Shown: positions 44,591 through 54,931 of the stretch, piece by piece | How positions within the stretch are numbered: the stretch's first letter is position 1 | Layout of the letters: each line of letters begins with the position of its first letter | NCBI GenBank assembly: GCA_002726915.1 | Contig: PBSY01000012.1 | Coordinates: 1-64,000, forward strand | Length of the DNA: 64,000 bases | Direction of reading: 5' to 3' | From: Verrucomicrobiales bacterium | GTDB lineage: Bacteria > Verrucomicrobiota > Verrucomicrobiia > Verrucomicrobiales > DEV007 | Notes under the pieces: generated by a model | What the model saw: only the letters and a program-made list of their open reading frames with translations | Databases searched by the model: none | Told to the model about the DNA's origin: nothing | Position numbers and translations under genes: made by a program

Positions 44591-45238
44591 ATGAAAAGTT
44601 CACTAATCTTTTGCTTGTTATTTGTATCCTTGGTTAAAACGATCCCCGCGAAGGATCCTGAGAGAAAATCCGCAGAATTCGTCACCATTTTTGATGGCTC
44701 GGATCTTTCGAAGTTGGAAACTGAGGGGAACTGGGTCATACAAAAGGACGGCTCGCTCTATTTGGAGCCTCGGGAAGGTGAAAAGGGCTGGAAGCGTTAT
44801 CACCACTACATATGGCTTAAGGATAGCTACGAGAATTTCATCTGCGAATTTGAATACAAACATCTGCCCGGCGGAAATTCGGGATTCTATTTTCGAGTGG
44901 CTGACAAAAGCGATCCTGTCTCGAGTGGATTTGAGGTTCAGATTAAGGACTCGGAGAAACTGAATGATGGTGAAATGGGGCCGCATGACCTTGGCGGCGT
45001 AATTAAAACCAAGGGAGCGACGGCGAACGCTGGAAAGCCTGCAGGGGAATGGAACCACATGAAAGTGACCATGGAAGGGAGCCATCTCACCGTTGAATTG
45101 AACGGCGCAATGATCCAAGACTTTGATCTAGCTGGCGCCAAGCCGGAAAGCAAGGCGTTGGCCAAGGAAGGTCTCATCACGATTCAGGATCACGGAATTC
45201 CCTTCTGGGTAAGAAATATCAGGGTGAGGCGCCTTTGA
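44591..45238 (+). CDS. exported DUF1080 (3-keto-disaccharide hydrolase-like) protein
   Basis: 215 residues from the ATG at 44591, chosen because a signal peptide (MKSSLIFCLLFVSLVKTIPA) starts there; an ATG at 44561 adds ten residues. The DUF1080 lectin-like jelly-roll is clear: FVTIFDGSDLSKLETEGNWVIQKDGSLYLEP, FICEFEYKHLPGGNSGFYFRV, GFEVQIKD, GEWNHMKVTMEGSHLTVELNG, and GLITIQDHGIPFWVRNIRVRRL at the end. The family cleaves 3-keto-glycosides in some members and is expanded in Planctomycetota and Verrucomicrobiota. No sugar oxidoreductase lies next to it. Confidence 0.88.
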   Translation: MKSSLIFCLLFVSLVKTIPAKDPERKSAEFVTIFDGSDLSKLETEGNWVIQKDGSLYLEPREGEKGWKRYHHYIWLKDSYENFICEFEYKHLPGGNSGFYFRVADKSDPVSSGFEVQIKDSEKLNDGEMGPHDLGGVIKTKGATANAGKPAGEWNHMKVTMEGSHLTVELNGAMIQDFDLAGAKPESKALAKEGLITIQDHGIPFWVRNIRVRRL

Positions 45239-45328
45239 ACTCTCAATCTAGGGAGTAAGTTCGTCTGAATTTGGGCGTTGCGAATTTCGCAATCATCGAC
45301 ACCTTATGAATCTCAATTCAAAACCATT

Positions 45329-45700
45329 GTGTCCGACTCACTCACACTAGCAACCGCCTGCGCCAAGCATGCGAACGAAATCCAGGCCGAGGCGATAGAG
45401 GTTCTTGATCTTCGCGGGATATCTTCATTGGCCGATTTCTTTGTCATTTGTTCGGCAACATCTCTGCCTCACCTCAAGGCTGTCAGCCGTGACGTCCGGC
45501 ACAACACTGAAAAGGAAACTGGGGAAGGCCCGCGTTCGTCTGAGGGTGAGGCCTCCAGCCAATGGTTGGTGATCGACTATGTGGACGTCGTGGTCCACAT
45601 TTTTCACGAGGAGAAGCGCGACTTCTATGCCCTCGAGGATCTTTGGTCAGATGCTCCCAGAGTGGAGTTAAAATTCACCTCGGAGAGCGCTTCGGAGTGA
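45329..45700 (+). CDS. rsfS: ribosomal silencing factor RsfS
   Basis: 123 residues from a GTG at 45329, where the family normally begins; a TTG at 45278 would add 17 residues. There is no in-frame ATG. The conserved core is EAIEVLDLRGISSLADFFVICSATSLPHLKAV and WLVIDYVDVVVHIFHEEKRDFYALEDLWSDA. RsfS binds L14 of the 50S subunit and blocks subunit joining in starvation. It is 3 bp upstream of cinA on the same strand. Confidence 0.92.
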   Translation: MSDSLTLATACAKHANEIQAEAIEVLDLRGISSLADFFVICSATSLPHLKAVSRDVRHNTEKETGEGPRSSEGEASSQWLVIDYVDVVVHIFHEEKRDFYALEDLWSDAPRVELKFTSESASE

Positions 45701-45703
45701 GCC

Positions 45704-46942
45704 ATGAGAATTGAGGTCATCAATACGGGCACCGAGCTTCTTCTTGGCAAGGTGGTCAATACGCATGTCAGCTATTTTGGGCAGGAGTTATTCAAGCTCG
45801 GACTGCGAATACAGCGGCAGCTCACCATCCCAGACGGGGAAGACATAAAGGACGCACTGAAAAGTGCTTTCCCGCGATCGGATGTCATTTTGATAACGGG
45901 AGGGCTCGGTCCGACGAGTGACGATGTAACCCGCGATGTGGTCGCCGGTTTGTTGGGACTAAAATTAGATCTGAGAGAAGAGGTGCTTGAGCAGGTTAAC
46001 GCCTTTTTTAAGGTTAGGGGCTTGGTTCCGAATCAATCAAACGATCGCCAGGCTATGGTTCCTGAGGGGGCGGAGGTGCTGACCAATCCTCATGGGACTG
46101 CCCCAGGACTGTATCTCCCTGCCGATGGTGGCTCGCCCCATCTTTTTCTTTTGCCCGGCCCACCGCGCGAACTTAAGCCAATGTTCAAGGATCTCGTTTT
46201 TCCTCGTATCGCTGATTTGCGAGAGGATGATAAGCCTCCCGGAGTGTGGCATAATTTTCGTATCTACGGTGTAGGAGAGTCCGCTATAGCAGGCGAATTG
46301 GACCCGCTGTTCGAAGCTGATGACAGCGTGGAGCTCGGTTATTGTGCTCGGCTGGGTGAAGTCGATGTGAGGTTGATCGGCGAGTCAGGTGCCGTCGAGA
46401 GAGCCGCCGAACAGGTCAGGAGGAGATACCGCGAAAACATTGTCGCTGAATCGGAAGAGCCAATGGAGAAGGTCTTAGTCGATTTGCTAACAGAACGTGG
46501 CGAAACCATTGCAACGGCAGAAAGTTGCACCGGAGGTGAAATCGCAAGCACGATTACCAATATGCCCGGATCCAGCAAGGTGCTGCTTTCGGGTTTTGTC
46601 ACCTATTCGAATGAAGCTAAAGCCTCCGTGCTGGGTGTGGACCCAGAATTAATTAGGGAACACGGAGCGGTAAGTGGCCCCGTAGTTGAGCAAATGGCCG
46701 AGGGGTGTCTACAGGTAAGTGGTGCCGATTATGCCGTCGCCGTAAGTGGAATCGCTGGTCCCGGAGGCGGATCCGAGGAAAAGCCAGTCGGGACCGTCTA
46801 TCTGGGGATTGCAAGTCAGGGCGGCGATACCTTTGTGAAGCGTTACTTTAGCCCTAGCGATCGCAAGAGTTTTAAGTTGAGAACGACCCGTCTCGCAATG
46901 GATCTAATTCGCCGCAGGTTGCTCGGGTTCGCACTCGATTAA
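45704..46942 (+). CDS. cinA: CinA-family nicotinamide-nucleotide amidohydrolase
   Basis: 412 residues. An N-terminal MoaB/MogA-like domain (about 1-170: INTGTELLLGKVVNTH, ITGGLGPTSDDVTRD, FLLPGPPREL) and a C-terminal PncC-type amidase domain (about 255-412: TIATAESCTGGEIASTIT with the catalytic Ser, SGIAGPGGGSEEKPVGTVYLGI). It recycles NMN to NaMN and can hydrolyse ADP-ribose. The full-length form is intact. It follows rsfS by 3 bp. Confidence 0.95.
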   Translation: MRIEVINTGTELLLGKVVNTHVSYFGQELFKLGLRIQRQLTIPDGEDIKDALKSAFPRSDVILITGGLGPTSDDVTRDVVAGLLGLKLDLREEVLEQVNAFFKVRGLVPNQSNDRQAMVPEGAEVLTNPHGTAPGLYLPADGGSPHLFLLPGPPRELKPMFKDLVFPRIADLREDDKPPGVWHNFRIYGVGESAIAGELDPLFEADDSVELGYCARLGEVDVRLIGESGAVERAAEQVRRRYRENIVAESEEPMEKVLVDLLTERGETIATAESCTGGEIASTITNMPGSSKVLLSGFVTYSNEAKASVLGVDPELIREHGAVSGPVVEQMAEGCLQVSGADYAVAVSGIAGPGGGSEEKPVGTVYLGIASQGGDTFVKRYFSPSDRKSFKLRTTRLAMDLIRRRLLGFALD

Positions 46943-47007
46943 AATCGTAAGCAAGTGTAGTATAAGCGGTGTGATGTCCCCAACCCGAGTTCGCGAGGCA
47001 GTTGAAG

Positions 47008-49131
47008 ATGGTTTTAATTTGGTTACAGGATCAGTCAAATTCCCTGAGGCCTTGGCCCGCGATTGTGGCTTTGGCGCTGACTTTATCTTGGCTACCGGCT
47101 GACGCGCAGGTCTTTGGCGAAAGGGGGCTCTTTAACCGAAACAAAAGAGAGCCTGGTCTGACCTCGGATCAGATTGGCGTGCCCAGTCCTAAGGCAGGAC
47201 GTGTTGAGGCATTAAAGGGACGTGAAATCAGCTTCGAAATCGCGGCAGATTCCAAGACTCCGGGGGCGACGGTTGAGTTCCTGATTCGGACCTTTCCCTC
47301 TGCTGGAAAAATTGTGTCGATGGTGAGTAAGCCTAGCGAGCGGAACAAGGCAGTGGTGACCTACTTCGCCGATCCAAGCTCTGGTGCGACATCGGACACA
47401 TTCGCTTTCGCGGTTCGCTACCGCGGTGGGCGTTACTCTGCTGCGGTGCGCTATGACATTGATCTTGTTAACCATAAAGCCGAAATCGTTGTAACCGGGG
47501 GCCTGGATTTTGGTGAGGTGATGATTGGTGAGGAGTCTTTGAGAGAGATCGTTGTCGCGAACAGCGGTGAAGCAACTTTTTCTCGCCAGCTGATTGTTAG
47601 CGCGCCGTGGCATATACTGAGCCCTTCGGACGGCAAGTTGGAGATAGGCCCTGGCACTCGTCGAGCGATCAAAGTTGCATTTCGCCCAGAGAAGAGCGGG
47701 GTAACTTCCTATGTCTTGGGATTCAATCGGAGTCGTCGGGGCTCGACAAAATTAGAGGGAATCGGCAGGCCCTCTTTTGAGTTGGTCAATCAGGAGTTAG
47801 AACTGGTGCTGAATGAGGAAGCTAATCAGCGGGAGGGCGAATTGATTCTTGTTAATCGCAGCTCTAAGCCTATCCGGGTCATTACTGCTGCTAGCGCTCG
47901 ATTGGAAGGGAGCCTTAAAGAAGATTACCTTCTGGCGCCGGGTAAGGAGACCCTTATCCCAGTAAGCCTTCCGAGGCCCGATCTGGCACCGTTTGACGGG
48001 GCTGTTCAGTTCCTAACCAAGGCCGGCGATAGTCAAACAGCAAAGGTGGTATCGAGTGTAGCGCCCGGAAGAATCGAGCTGACGGTCCAGAATGCCCTCT
48101 CAGCTGAGGTAATCAATTTTGGAAAGGTGCAGGGCGGAAGATCTGTGGAGAGGCAAATTACTGTCTCCAACATTGGAGGGCTGCCGGTTCCACTGGAGTT
48201 TCATATTCCGGAGCCATTTCGCCTTCTCAACCAACCTAGTTCGACCCTGACGCCGATGTCATCAGTTGATCTTTCACTGGGGCTTTATCCAACACAAAAG
48301 TTTCGAGGGCCAGTGGATGTCTTGATGAAAGTGTCGGCAAATGGTCAGTCAATTTCTACGCGATTGCTTGGCAATGTCATCAAACCGGAAGGGATGGCAA
48401 CCACTTCAGGAAGTGAGTGGCCTTCTGTGACCTCTCCGCTGAAAGGGTTGAGGTTAAGCTCCGGCATACCAAGACCCTCGCTCGTTGAGCCTGCACCATC
48501 GCGCGGAAGCGCAGAGGAAGCGCTTTCGGATGTGTCACTGGAGCCATTAATTGAGCAATTGAATGAGGATTCCGAAATGGATTCACAAAAGGGGGAGCCG
48601 TTGAGCGAAGAATTTGCTGCTGAGATGACGGCGCCTTCGGAGTTGGCGGCGCCCACTATGAAGGTGAGGAAGGTTCAAGAAAGTTTGCGTCGCCCGGAAG
48701 ATCTATCGTTATTTTCAGTGGAAAGTAACGAGATTACGATCGGCTGGACAGCACCGCGTGATTCAGAAAAGTGCACTTTCGAAGTGGAGGTGTTAGGTAT
48801 GTTTTTTGCAGAGGGTGGAGTAGGCCCGGTGGCGATGTGGATGCCTCACGAGGCTGTTGAAATGGAACGCGTTGGTCGGCTTTTAAAAGGCAGGATCCTC
48901 GATCTTAGCCCTGCTACCAGTTATGCAATCCGTGTTTTCATGGTTGATGAAAACGGTAGAAGTTCAGCGGCTTCTGAAGTGATAGAAGTGGGAACGAGTG
49001 CGTCCATGGATTGGACTTATATTTATCTCGCTCTGATCGTGTTCGGCCTGATCTGCCTCGCTTATGGCATCTACCGATTGACAAAGAATCGTGATCGTGA
49101 GGTTTACGAGACCGAGTGCGCAGACATCTAA
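47008..49131 (+). CDS. exported Ig-like / FN3 protein with C-terminal membrane anchor
   Basis: 707 residues from the ATG at 47008. A signal peptide ends at about ADAQ (residue 34). The body has repeated beta-rich segments of the ASPM-SPD2-Hydin type (for example LDFGEVMIGEESLREIVVANSGEATF and INFGKVQGGRSVERQITVSNIGG), then an acidic linker (about 490-550) and an FN3-like domain (about 575-660: ESNEITIGWTAPRDSEKCTFEVEV, LSPATSYAIRVFMVDENGRSS). One transmembrane helix (about 672-692) and a short basic/acidic tail follow. Probably a cell-surface or periplasmic scaffold; function unknown. Its stop overlaps the next, convergent gene by 4 bp. Confidence 0.8.
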   Translation: MVLIWLQDQSNSLRPWPAIVALALTLSWLPADAQVFGERGLFNRNKREPGLTSDQIGVPSPKAGRVEALKGREISFEIAADSKTPGATVEFLIRTFPSAGKIVSMVSKPSERNKAVVTYFADPSSGATSDTFAFAVRYRGGRYSAAVRYDIDLVNHKAEIVVTGGLDFGEVMIGEESLREIVVANSGEATFSRQLIVSAPWHILSPSDGKLEIGPGTRRAIKVAFRPEKSGVTSYVLGFNRSRRGSTKLEGIGRPSFELVNQELELVLNEEANQREGELILVNRSSKPIRVITAASARLEGSLKEDYLLAPGKETLIPVSLPRPDLAPFDGAVQFLTKAGDSQTAKVVSSVAPGRIELTVQNALSAEVINFGKVQGGRSVERQITVSNIGGLPVPLEFHIPEPFRLLNQPSSTLTPMSSVDLSLGLYPTQKFRGPVDVLMKVSANGQSISTRLLGNVIKPEGMATTSGSEWPSVTSPLKGLRLSSGIPRPSLVEPAPSRGSAEEALSDVSLEPLIEQLNEDSEMDSQKGEPLSEEFAAEMTAPSELAAPTMKVRKVQESLRRPEDLSLFSVESNEITIGWTAPRDSEKCTFEVEVLGMFFAEGGVGPVAMWMPHEAVEMERVGRLLKGRILDLSPATSYAIRVFMVDENGRSSAASEVIEVGTSASMDWTYIYLALIVFGLICLAYGIYRLTKNRDREVYETECADI

Positions 49132-49961
49132 GATTTCGCTTGCTGTGCCTCTTCAATTCGGCATTCACAGCAGAGTTCTCGGCCATCGGCCGTCACCCGA
49201 AATTCTCGCTTGGGGTGGGTAATCTCCGTTGCTTCACAGGACTCACAAAAGTGGAAGGCTTCGCCGTCAGTAGTCGAGGATTGTTGGAACTTGTGGCGAC
49301 GCACGGCCGCTTCGGTGTTCTGTTTTGCACCGTCGATGAACGCAGGAACGAAAGCTAGAAGGTAAGGAGCCATTCCAGTTAAAACAGCGAGGGCGACCCA
49401 GAAGGATTGGCTGCTCAGCACTGAAGAGAATAAAAGAAGGACGTTCGCCCATCCAAGCCATTTCGCTTTGATGGGGATGACCATCATTAAATGGATAATG
49501 TGATTAGGAAAGAGGGCGGCAAAAGCGAGAAATACCACGGAGTAGAATGTACCATTAAGGATGCCAAACAATCTCGGGTCCATGGGTAGGAATCCTACGA
49601 AAGCTAGGAGGAGAATCGTGGCAATAACATAAATGTTGAGACGAAAAGCACCCCAGTGACTTTCAAGGCTGTCGCTGATGAAGAACATGAAGAGGAGCGC
49701 GATCAAGACGATAAAAATTGCGATTGGAGAGTTGCCATCGATCACGGGGCTTAATACCCACGAGAAAAGTCGCCAAATCTGGCCTTCCAGAATAGCGCTG
49801 CGATTGAAAGCAATCAGCTCAAGGTATTCCTTGGAAAAGAGGCTGAGTCCCCAAGACATGGCCTGAAACCCAGCAATCCAGCGAAGGATTTGGGGGAGAG
49901 CGAATCGCCCCAAGGAGGGCTCTAATCGGTCTAGTATACGATTACCTAAATCGTGGATCAT
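49128..49961 (-). CDS. rhomboid-fold membrane protein without catalytic Ser, with C-terminal zinc ribbon
   Basis: 277 residues from the ATG at 49961; a TTG at 49994 lies upstream. Six or so hydrophobic helices have the rhomboid layout: EGQIWRLFSWVLSP in the L1 region, SHWGAFRLN after TM2, and GTFYSVVFLAFAALFPN where active rhomboids carry GxSG. Here the sequence is GILNGTFYS, so the serine nucleophile is missing, and no partner His is evident in the last helix. A cytoplasmic tail has two Cys pairs (C-E-S-C and C-C-E-C) separated by about 25 residues, a likely zinc ribbon. It is probably a non-proteolytic rhomboid-like protein. It lies 119 bp upstream of and divergent from gcvT. Confidence 0.75.
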   Translation of the reverse strand: MIHDLGNRILDRLEPSLGRFALPQILRWIAGFQAMSWGLSLFSKEYLELIAFNRSAILEGQIWRLFSWVLSPVIDGNSPIAIFIVLIALLFMFFISDSLESHWGAFRLNIYVIATILLLAFVGFLPMDPRLFGILNGTFYSVVFLAFAALFPNHIIHLMMVIPIKAKWLGWANVLLLFSSVLSSQSFWVALAVLTGMAPYLLAFVPAFIDGAKQNTEAAVRRHKFQQSSTTDGEAFHFCESCEATEITHPKREFRVTADGRELCCECRIEEAQQAKS

Positions 49962-50079
49962 GCTTGAAGGTGGTGGGGAATTGAAGGAATTCAAATATCA
50001 TCTTTATACGATTGTAAATGAAGCGAAGTGGATCACCTGTGGCGTTGACTTCCGGGCGGGGCCGTTGAACGTCTCGTAA

Positions 50080-51141
50080 ATGATTTCCTCTCCGCTTCAT
50101 GTTCGCCACTTGGAACTCGGGGCCCGTATGGCTCCCTTTGCCGGTTGGAACATGCCCATACAGTATTGTGGTATCGTCGCCGAGCACAAAGCTGTTAGAG
50201 AGAGTGGAGGAATATTTGATATTTCTCACATGGGTGAGTTTGAGGTCGTTGGCGCGGAGGCCGTCACTTGGCTCAATGGCTTGCTGACCAATGACCTTAA
50301 TTCGCTGAGCGATGGGGAAGGGCAATATACGCTCATGCTGAACCCAAGTGGAGGAGTTATTGATGATCTTATTGCTTATCGCATTAGTTCAGATCGTTTT
50401 TTTCTCGTCGTAAATGCTGCAAAGATTGAAGAAGATCGAGATTGGCTTGAGAGTCATCTTGTGTCTGGGATAGGCTTTGTTGATCGAAGCATGGACTTCG
50501 GCGCCGTTGCCGTGCAGGGGCCGGCGGTGACTGCTGCGTGGAATCGAATGGAATTGGACCGCCCCTTGCCGAAGCGAAACGGTATTTCGGAATACGAGGA
50601 CGGCGTCGTCGTATGTCGGACGGGTTATACCGGTGAGGACGGCTTCGAATTGTTCGCTCCTGTGGATGCTATCGGTCCGTGGTTTGACCGATTTGTTGAC
50701 GAGGGAGTCAGTCCGGCGGGTCTCGGAGCGCGGGACACCTTGCGGTTGGAGAAGTGCTACCCGCTTAATGGTTCTGATCTTGATGCGGAACACACGCCGC
50801 TTGAGGCCGGGCTCGGTTCTTTTGTTAAGCTCGATAAAGACACGGACTTTGTAGGAAGGGACGTGATCGTTTCTCAGAAAAAAGAGGGACTCAAGCAGCA
50901 TTTAGCCGCGATCGCTATGACTGGGAAAGCTCCGCCGATCCGGCATGGTTACGAAGTTCGTGATCCTGATGGAAAAATCGTCCTGGGTAAACTTTGCAGT
51001 GGTTCTTTGTCCCCTTCACTGGGAAGAGGAATCGGATTAGCTTACCTCGATGCGGAGGATTGCCGACCAGGGACGCGGGTTTCTGTAACAGTGCGGGAGC
51101 GCGCATTTCCCGCTGAAATCGTGAAAAAACCGTTTATTTAG
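50080..51141 (+). CDS. gcvT: aminomethyltransferase (glycine cleavage T protein)
   Basis: 353 residues. T protein moves the aminomethyl carbon from H protein to tetrahydrofolate, releasing ammonia. Marks: MAPFAGWNMPIQY at the start, GIFDISHMGEFEV, LTNDLNSLSDGEGQYTLMLNPSGGVIDDLI with the folate-binding Asp, TGYTGEDGFELF, and GLGARDTLRLEKCYPLNGSDL. It opens the gcvT-gcvH-gcvP group. I saw no glycine riboswitch in the 119 bp upstream. Confidence 0.95.
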   Translation: MISSPLHVRHLELGARMAPFAGWNMPIQYCGIVAEHKAVRESGGIFDISHMGEFEVVGAEAVTWLNGLLTNDLNSLSDGEGQYTLMLNPSGGVIDDLIAYRISSDRFFLVVNAAKIEEDRDWLESHLVSGIGFVDRSMDFGAVAVQGPAVTAAWNRMELDRPLPKRNGISEYEDGVVVCRTGYTGEDGFELFAPVDAIGPWFDRFVDEGVSPAGLGARDTLRLEKCYPLNGSDLDAEHTPLEAGLGSFVKLDKDTDFVGRDVIVSQKKEGLKQHLAAIAMTGKAPPIRHGYEVRDPDGKIVLGKLCSGSLSPSLGRGIGLAYLDAEDCRPGTRVSVTVRERAFPAEIVKKPFI

Positions 51142-51190
51142 GAAAACTTAGTTGTCAGAAGCGTAATTTTAGTATTGTTGCTTTCCGTAG

Positions 51191-51571
51191 ATGAATGTTC
51201 CCGACCACCTCTATTTTTCGGAATCCCACGAATGGGTTGACCCTGCCATCCCAGAGGCTGCTGTGGTTGGTATCAGTGACCACGCTCAAGCGGAGTTGAC
51301 TGACGTTGTCTATTTGGAACTTCCGGAAGTGGGGACATCTGTCAGCAAGGGTGAAGCAATCGCGGTGGTTGAGTCTGTGAAGGCAGCGAACGACATCTAT
51401 GCTCCTGTGAGTGGGGAAATCGTCGAAGTAAACGGGGCTCTCGCTGAGGGTCCGGAACCAGTCAATGAGGATCCCTACGGAGAAGGCTGGATGATCAAGG
51501 TAAGACTGGCCGACGCTGGCGAAGTCGAGGGGTTGATGAACGCTGCTGCATACCGTGAGACTATTTCCTGA
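51191..51571 (+). CDS. gcvH: glycine cleavage H protein
   Basis: 126 residues. It shuttles the aminomethyl group on a lipoyl arm. The lipoylation site is K64 in [12 protein letters not shown], in the middle of a biotinyl/lipoyl fold. [23 protein letters not shown]-type residues are all in place and the C terminus is intact. It lies 49 bp after gcvT and its end overlaps gcvP by 17 bp. Confidence 0.97.
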   Translation: MNVPDHLYFSESHEWVDPAIPEAAVVGISDHAQAELTDVVYLELPEVGTSVSKGEAIAVVESVKAANDIYAPVSGEIVEVNGALAEGPEPVNEDPYGEGWMIKVRLADAGEVEGLMNAAAYRETIS

Positions 51572-54416
51572 ATCCGACCCATCTTTTGCTTTTCGGCATA
51601 TCGGGCCAACTCTGGAAGAGCAGGCTGAAATGCTGGGCTCACTGGGCTGCGATTCTATCAGCCAGCTCACGGCTGAAGTGGTGCCGGAGACGCTTCCTGA
51701 TGAGCCGGTTCTCCCGCTTCCTCCTGCCCTCAATGAAAGGCAGGCTCTAGACCGTTTAGAGTCTATCTTTTCTGAAAATGAGGTGGTGGACAGCTTTATT
51801 GGCCGAGGGTATTACGGCACAATCACTCCACCCGTTATCCAGCGGAATATTCTTGAGAACCCAGGCTGGTATACCGCTTACACTCCGTATCAGGCGGAAA
51901 TTTCGCAAGGACGGCTCGAAGCTTTGTTAAACTTCCAAACACTGATCTGTGAATTGACCGGGATGCCAGTCGCGAATGCTTCGCTCCTCGATGAAGGAAC
52001 TGCTGCGGCGGAAGCCATGGCGTTGTCGGCAGCATCGAATCCGAAGGGAAAGATATTTTTCGTAAGCAGTGATTGTTTTTCTCAAACCATCGAGATTTTG
52101 AAAACCCGAGCTGAACCGATCGGAGTTGAGCTTGTTATCGGTGACGCCGATGATTTTGATTTCGAGGCCGCCGGTTCGGAGTTGATTGGACTACTGTTGC
52201 AGTATCCGGGCAACGAGGGTGTGGTGAAGGACTATTCTTCTTTGGTGGATCGGTGCCATAAGGCCAAAGGCCAAGTGATCGTCGCGGCAGATCTTTTGGC
52301 ACTCTGTCTCTTGAAGCCGCCCGGTGAATGGGGAGCTGACGTGGTCGTTGGAAGCGCACAGCGATTTGGCGTTCCGCTTGGTTTTGGCGGTCCTCATGCG
52401 GCTTACATGGCTTGTTCAAACAAACTGAAACGGCGGTTGCCCGGGCGACTCGTCGGTGTTTCGGTCGACGCCTCGGGCAAGCCGGGACTGCGGCTTTCTC
52501 TCCAGACAAGGGAGCAACACATTCGCAGGGAAAAAGCGACTTCGAATATTTGCACTGCTCAAGTTTTACTGGCGGTGATGGCCGGTTTCTACGCTGCTTA
52601 TCACGGGCGCGAAGGCCTGATTCGCATCGCTCAGAAAATTGCGTCGGTGACAGCAGTGTTTGCCGATGCTGCTAAAACTGGAGGTTTCAGTGTGGTCGGT
52701 GAAGTTCGATTCGACACTGTTGTTGTTCAGGTCGACGAGGGAGTTCGTAATGAGTTGATCTCAAAGTCACGGCAGTCGGGCGTGAATTTGCGTGAGGATT
52801 TGCCCGGTAAACTGGGCATCTCCTTCGATGAGGTCCTCATCGAGAGCGGGGCGTGGACTCAGGTCTTCAAGTTGTTTGGTTTCGAAGCTTCGGGCTCACC
52901 TGTGGAGGTAAAGTATTTAGATGTGTTTCGGCGGCAGAGTGAATTCCTCGATCAAGCTGTGTTTAATCGCTTTCACACTGAGACGGACATGATGCGCTAC
53001 ATCAGTCGTCTTGAAGAAAAGGATATTGCCCTAAACCGCAGTATGATTCCGCTCGGATCATGTACAATGAAACTCAACGCGGCGGCTGAGATGATGCCAA
53101 TGAGTTGGGACACGGTTGGTGGGATGCACCCCTTTGCACCACTTGGGCAAGTTGGTGGCTACCGATCAATGATCAGGGAATTGGAGAGATGGCTTGCCGA
53201 TATCACTGGTTTCCATTCGGTAAGCGTTCAGCCAAATGCTGGATCACAGGGTGAGTATGCAGGTCTAATTGCGATCAAACGATTCCATGAAGCTCGTAGC
53301 GAAGGTGAAAGAGATATTTGCTTAATTCCAATGTCCGCCCACGGGACAAACCCAGCCAGTGCGGTGATGGCTGGTTTTAAGGTGGTGCCGGTGGCCTGTG
53401 ACGAAGATGGCAACATTGACCTGTCAGATGTGAAGCAGAAGGCTGAGGAACACGGCAAGGAGCTTGGCGCGTTGATGATCACCTACCCGTCGACTCATGG
53501 AGTTTTCGAAGAAGGTATCGTCAACATCTGTGAAGTAATCCACCGAAATGGTGGGCAGGTTTACATGGATGGAGCGAATATGAATGCGCAGGTAGGCCTT
53601 TGTTCTCCGGGTCGCATTGGAGCCGATGTGTGCCACCTCAATCTGCATAAGACTTTTTGCATTCCACATGGAGGTGGTGGGCCTGGAGTCGGACCTATTG
53701 GAGTTGGAGAGCATCTGTCACCGTATCTCCCGGGGCATCTAGAGTGGCCCGAAAACCCCACCCATGCGGTCAGTGCGGCTCCGTTCGGTAGCGCCAGTAT
53801 TCTTACGATTTCGTGGATGTATATCGCAATGATGGGGCAGCGGCTCAAGGATGCGACTGAAGTTGCGATACTTAACGCTAATTACATGGCGGGCCGGCTC
53901 GATGATTTCTTTCCCGTCCTTTACAAGGGAGCGACGGGGCGAGTGGCGCACGAGTGTATAATCGACCTACGCTCCTTCAAGGAAAACGCAGGAATCGACG
54001 TTGAGGACGTGGCCAAGCGTTTGATTGATTTCGGATTTCATGCTCCCACGATGTCCTGGCCGGTGCCCGGAACTCTAATGATCGAGCCCACCGAGAGCGA
54101 GTCCAAAGCCGAGCTTGATCGCTTCTGTGACGCCATGATTCAAATTCATGGGGAAATTACTGCTGTAGCGAATGGTGACGTGGATGCCTGTGACAATGTA
54201 CTAAAAAACGCGCCTCACACGGCAGCGATTCTCTTGGCCGATGAGTGGGAGCACGCCTATTCGCGGGAAGACGCGGCTTACCCGCTGGATTGGGTGAGAG
54301 AGTCGAAGTATTGGCCTCCGGTGGGTCGTATTGATAACGTCTTTGGGGATCGCAACCTTGTGTGCACCTGTGAGGGAATGGAGGCCTTTCAATCTGGGGC
54401 TGGTTCAGCCGACTAG
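51555..54416 (+). CDS. gcvP: glycine dehydrogenase (decarboxylating), P protein, single-chain form
   Basis: 953 residues from a GTG at 51555 inside the end of gcvH. This is the fused alpha-beta form. Features: FAFRHIGPT at the start, [40 protein letters not shown], and in the second half [29 protein letters not shown] and the PLP-lysine K699 in [17 protein letters not shown]. It decarboxylates glycine and loads the remaining aminomethyl group onto H protein. Overlap with gcvH implies translational coupling. The L protein (lipoamide dehydrogenase) is not in the window. Confidence 0.97.
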   Translation: MRLFPESDPSFAFRHIGPTLEEQAEMLGSLGCDSISQLTAEVVPETLPDEPVLPLPPALNERQALDRLESIFSENEVVDSFIGRGYYGTITPPVIQRNILENPGWYTAYTPYQAEISQGRLEALLNFQTLICELTGMPVANASLLDEGTAAAEAMALSAASNPKGKIFFVSSDCFSQTIEILKTRAEPIGVELVIGDADDFDFEAAGSELIGLLLQYPGNEGVVKDYSSLVDRCHKAKGQVIVAADLLALCLLKPPGEWGADVVVGSAQRFGVPLGFGGPHAAYMACSNKLKRRLPGRLVGVSVDASGKPGLRLSLQTREQHIRREKATSNICTAQVLLAVMAGFYAAYHGREGLIRIAQKIASVTAVFADAAKTGGFSVVGEVRFDTVVVQVDEGVRNELISKSRQSGVNLREDLPGKLGISFDEVLIESGAWTQVFKLFGFEASGSPVEVKYLDVFRRQSEFLDQAVFNRFHTETDMMRYISRLEEKDIALNRSMIPLGSCTMKLNAAAEMMPMSWDTVGGMHPFAPLGQVGGYRSMIRELERWLADITGFHSVSVQPNAGSQGEYAGLIAIKRFHEARSEGERDICLIPMSAHGTNPASAVMAGFKVVPVACDEDGNIDLSDVKQKAEEHGKELGALMITYPSTHGVFEEGIVNICEVIHRNGGQVYMDGANMNAQVGLCSPGRIGADVCHLNLHKTFCIPHGGGGPGVGPIGVGEHLSPYLPGHLEWPENPTHAVSAAPFGSASILTISWMYIAMMGQRLKDATEVAILNANYMAGRLDDFFPVLYKGATGRVAHECIIDLRSFKENAGIDVEDVAKRLIDFGFHAPTMSWPVPGTLMIEPTESESKAELDRFCDAMIQIHGEITAVANGDVDACDNVLKNAPHTAAILLADEWEHAYSREDAAYPLDWVRESKYWPPVGRIDNVFGDRNLVCTCEGMEAFQSGAGSAD

Positions 54417-54419
54417 ATC

Positions 54420-54920
54420 ATGGAGCCTACTATGTCTCTGACTGATTTCCCTGAACCTTGGGAGCCGAATATGGTGGCGAACCTTGTTTTTATTACGCGG
54501 GGAAAGGAAGTTCTCCTGATCCACAAGAAAACGGGTCTAGGCGCAGGAAAGATTAACGGGCCGGGCGGGAAACTCGAGCACGGTGAGACGGCCGAGGAGG
54601 CCGCTATTCGGGAAGTGCAGGAGGAATTACACGTGACTCCGAAAAACCTCCGGGAGATGGGGGAACTGCATTTTGACTTCGTTGATGGGCTTAAACTCCA
54701 TTGCACGGTGTTTCAGAGCGAGGGGTTTGATGGAGAGCCGACCGAGACACGCGAGGCAAAGCCTGAGTGGTTTCACTTTGATGAAATTCCCTACGATCGC
54801 ATGTGGGCCGATGACCGCTATTGGCTGCCAGAGATGCTTCAGGGAAAAGCTTTCCGGGCGTGGTTTCGATTTAACGGGGAGCAAATGTTGTCACGGAAGG
54901 TTCTCTTCCGGGATTGTTAA
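54420..54920 (+). CDS. Nudix hydrolase, 8-oxo-dGTP diphosphatase type
   Basis: 166 residues. The Nudix box is complete: G-G-K-L-E-H-G-E-T, then AAIREVQEEL, binding Mg for diphosphate hydrolysis. The features KKTGLGAGKINGPGGK, FHFDEIPYDRMWADDRYWLP and a Phe-rich end are those of the MTH1/8-oxo-dGTPase subgroup, which removes oxidised nucleotides. It starts 3 bp after the gcvP stop and may be co-transcribed with it, though the functions are not obviously linked. Confidence 0.88.
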   Translation: MEPTMSLTDFPEPWEPNMVANLVFITRGKEVLLIHKKTGLGAGKINGPGGKLEHGETAEEAAIREVQEELHVTPKNLREMGELHFDFVDGLKLHCTVFQSEGFDGEPTETREAKPEWFHFDEIPYDRMWADDRYWLPEMLQGKAFRAWFRFNGEQMLSRKVLFRDC

Positions 54921-54931
54921 TCTCTAAAGAG

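Noticed and set aside
49995-50079. Glycine riboswitch upstream of gcvT
   Set aside because: The gap is short and shows no tandem aptamer core.
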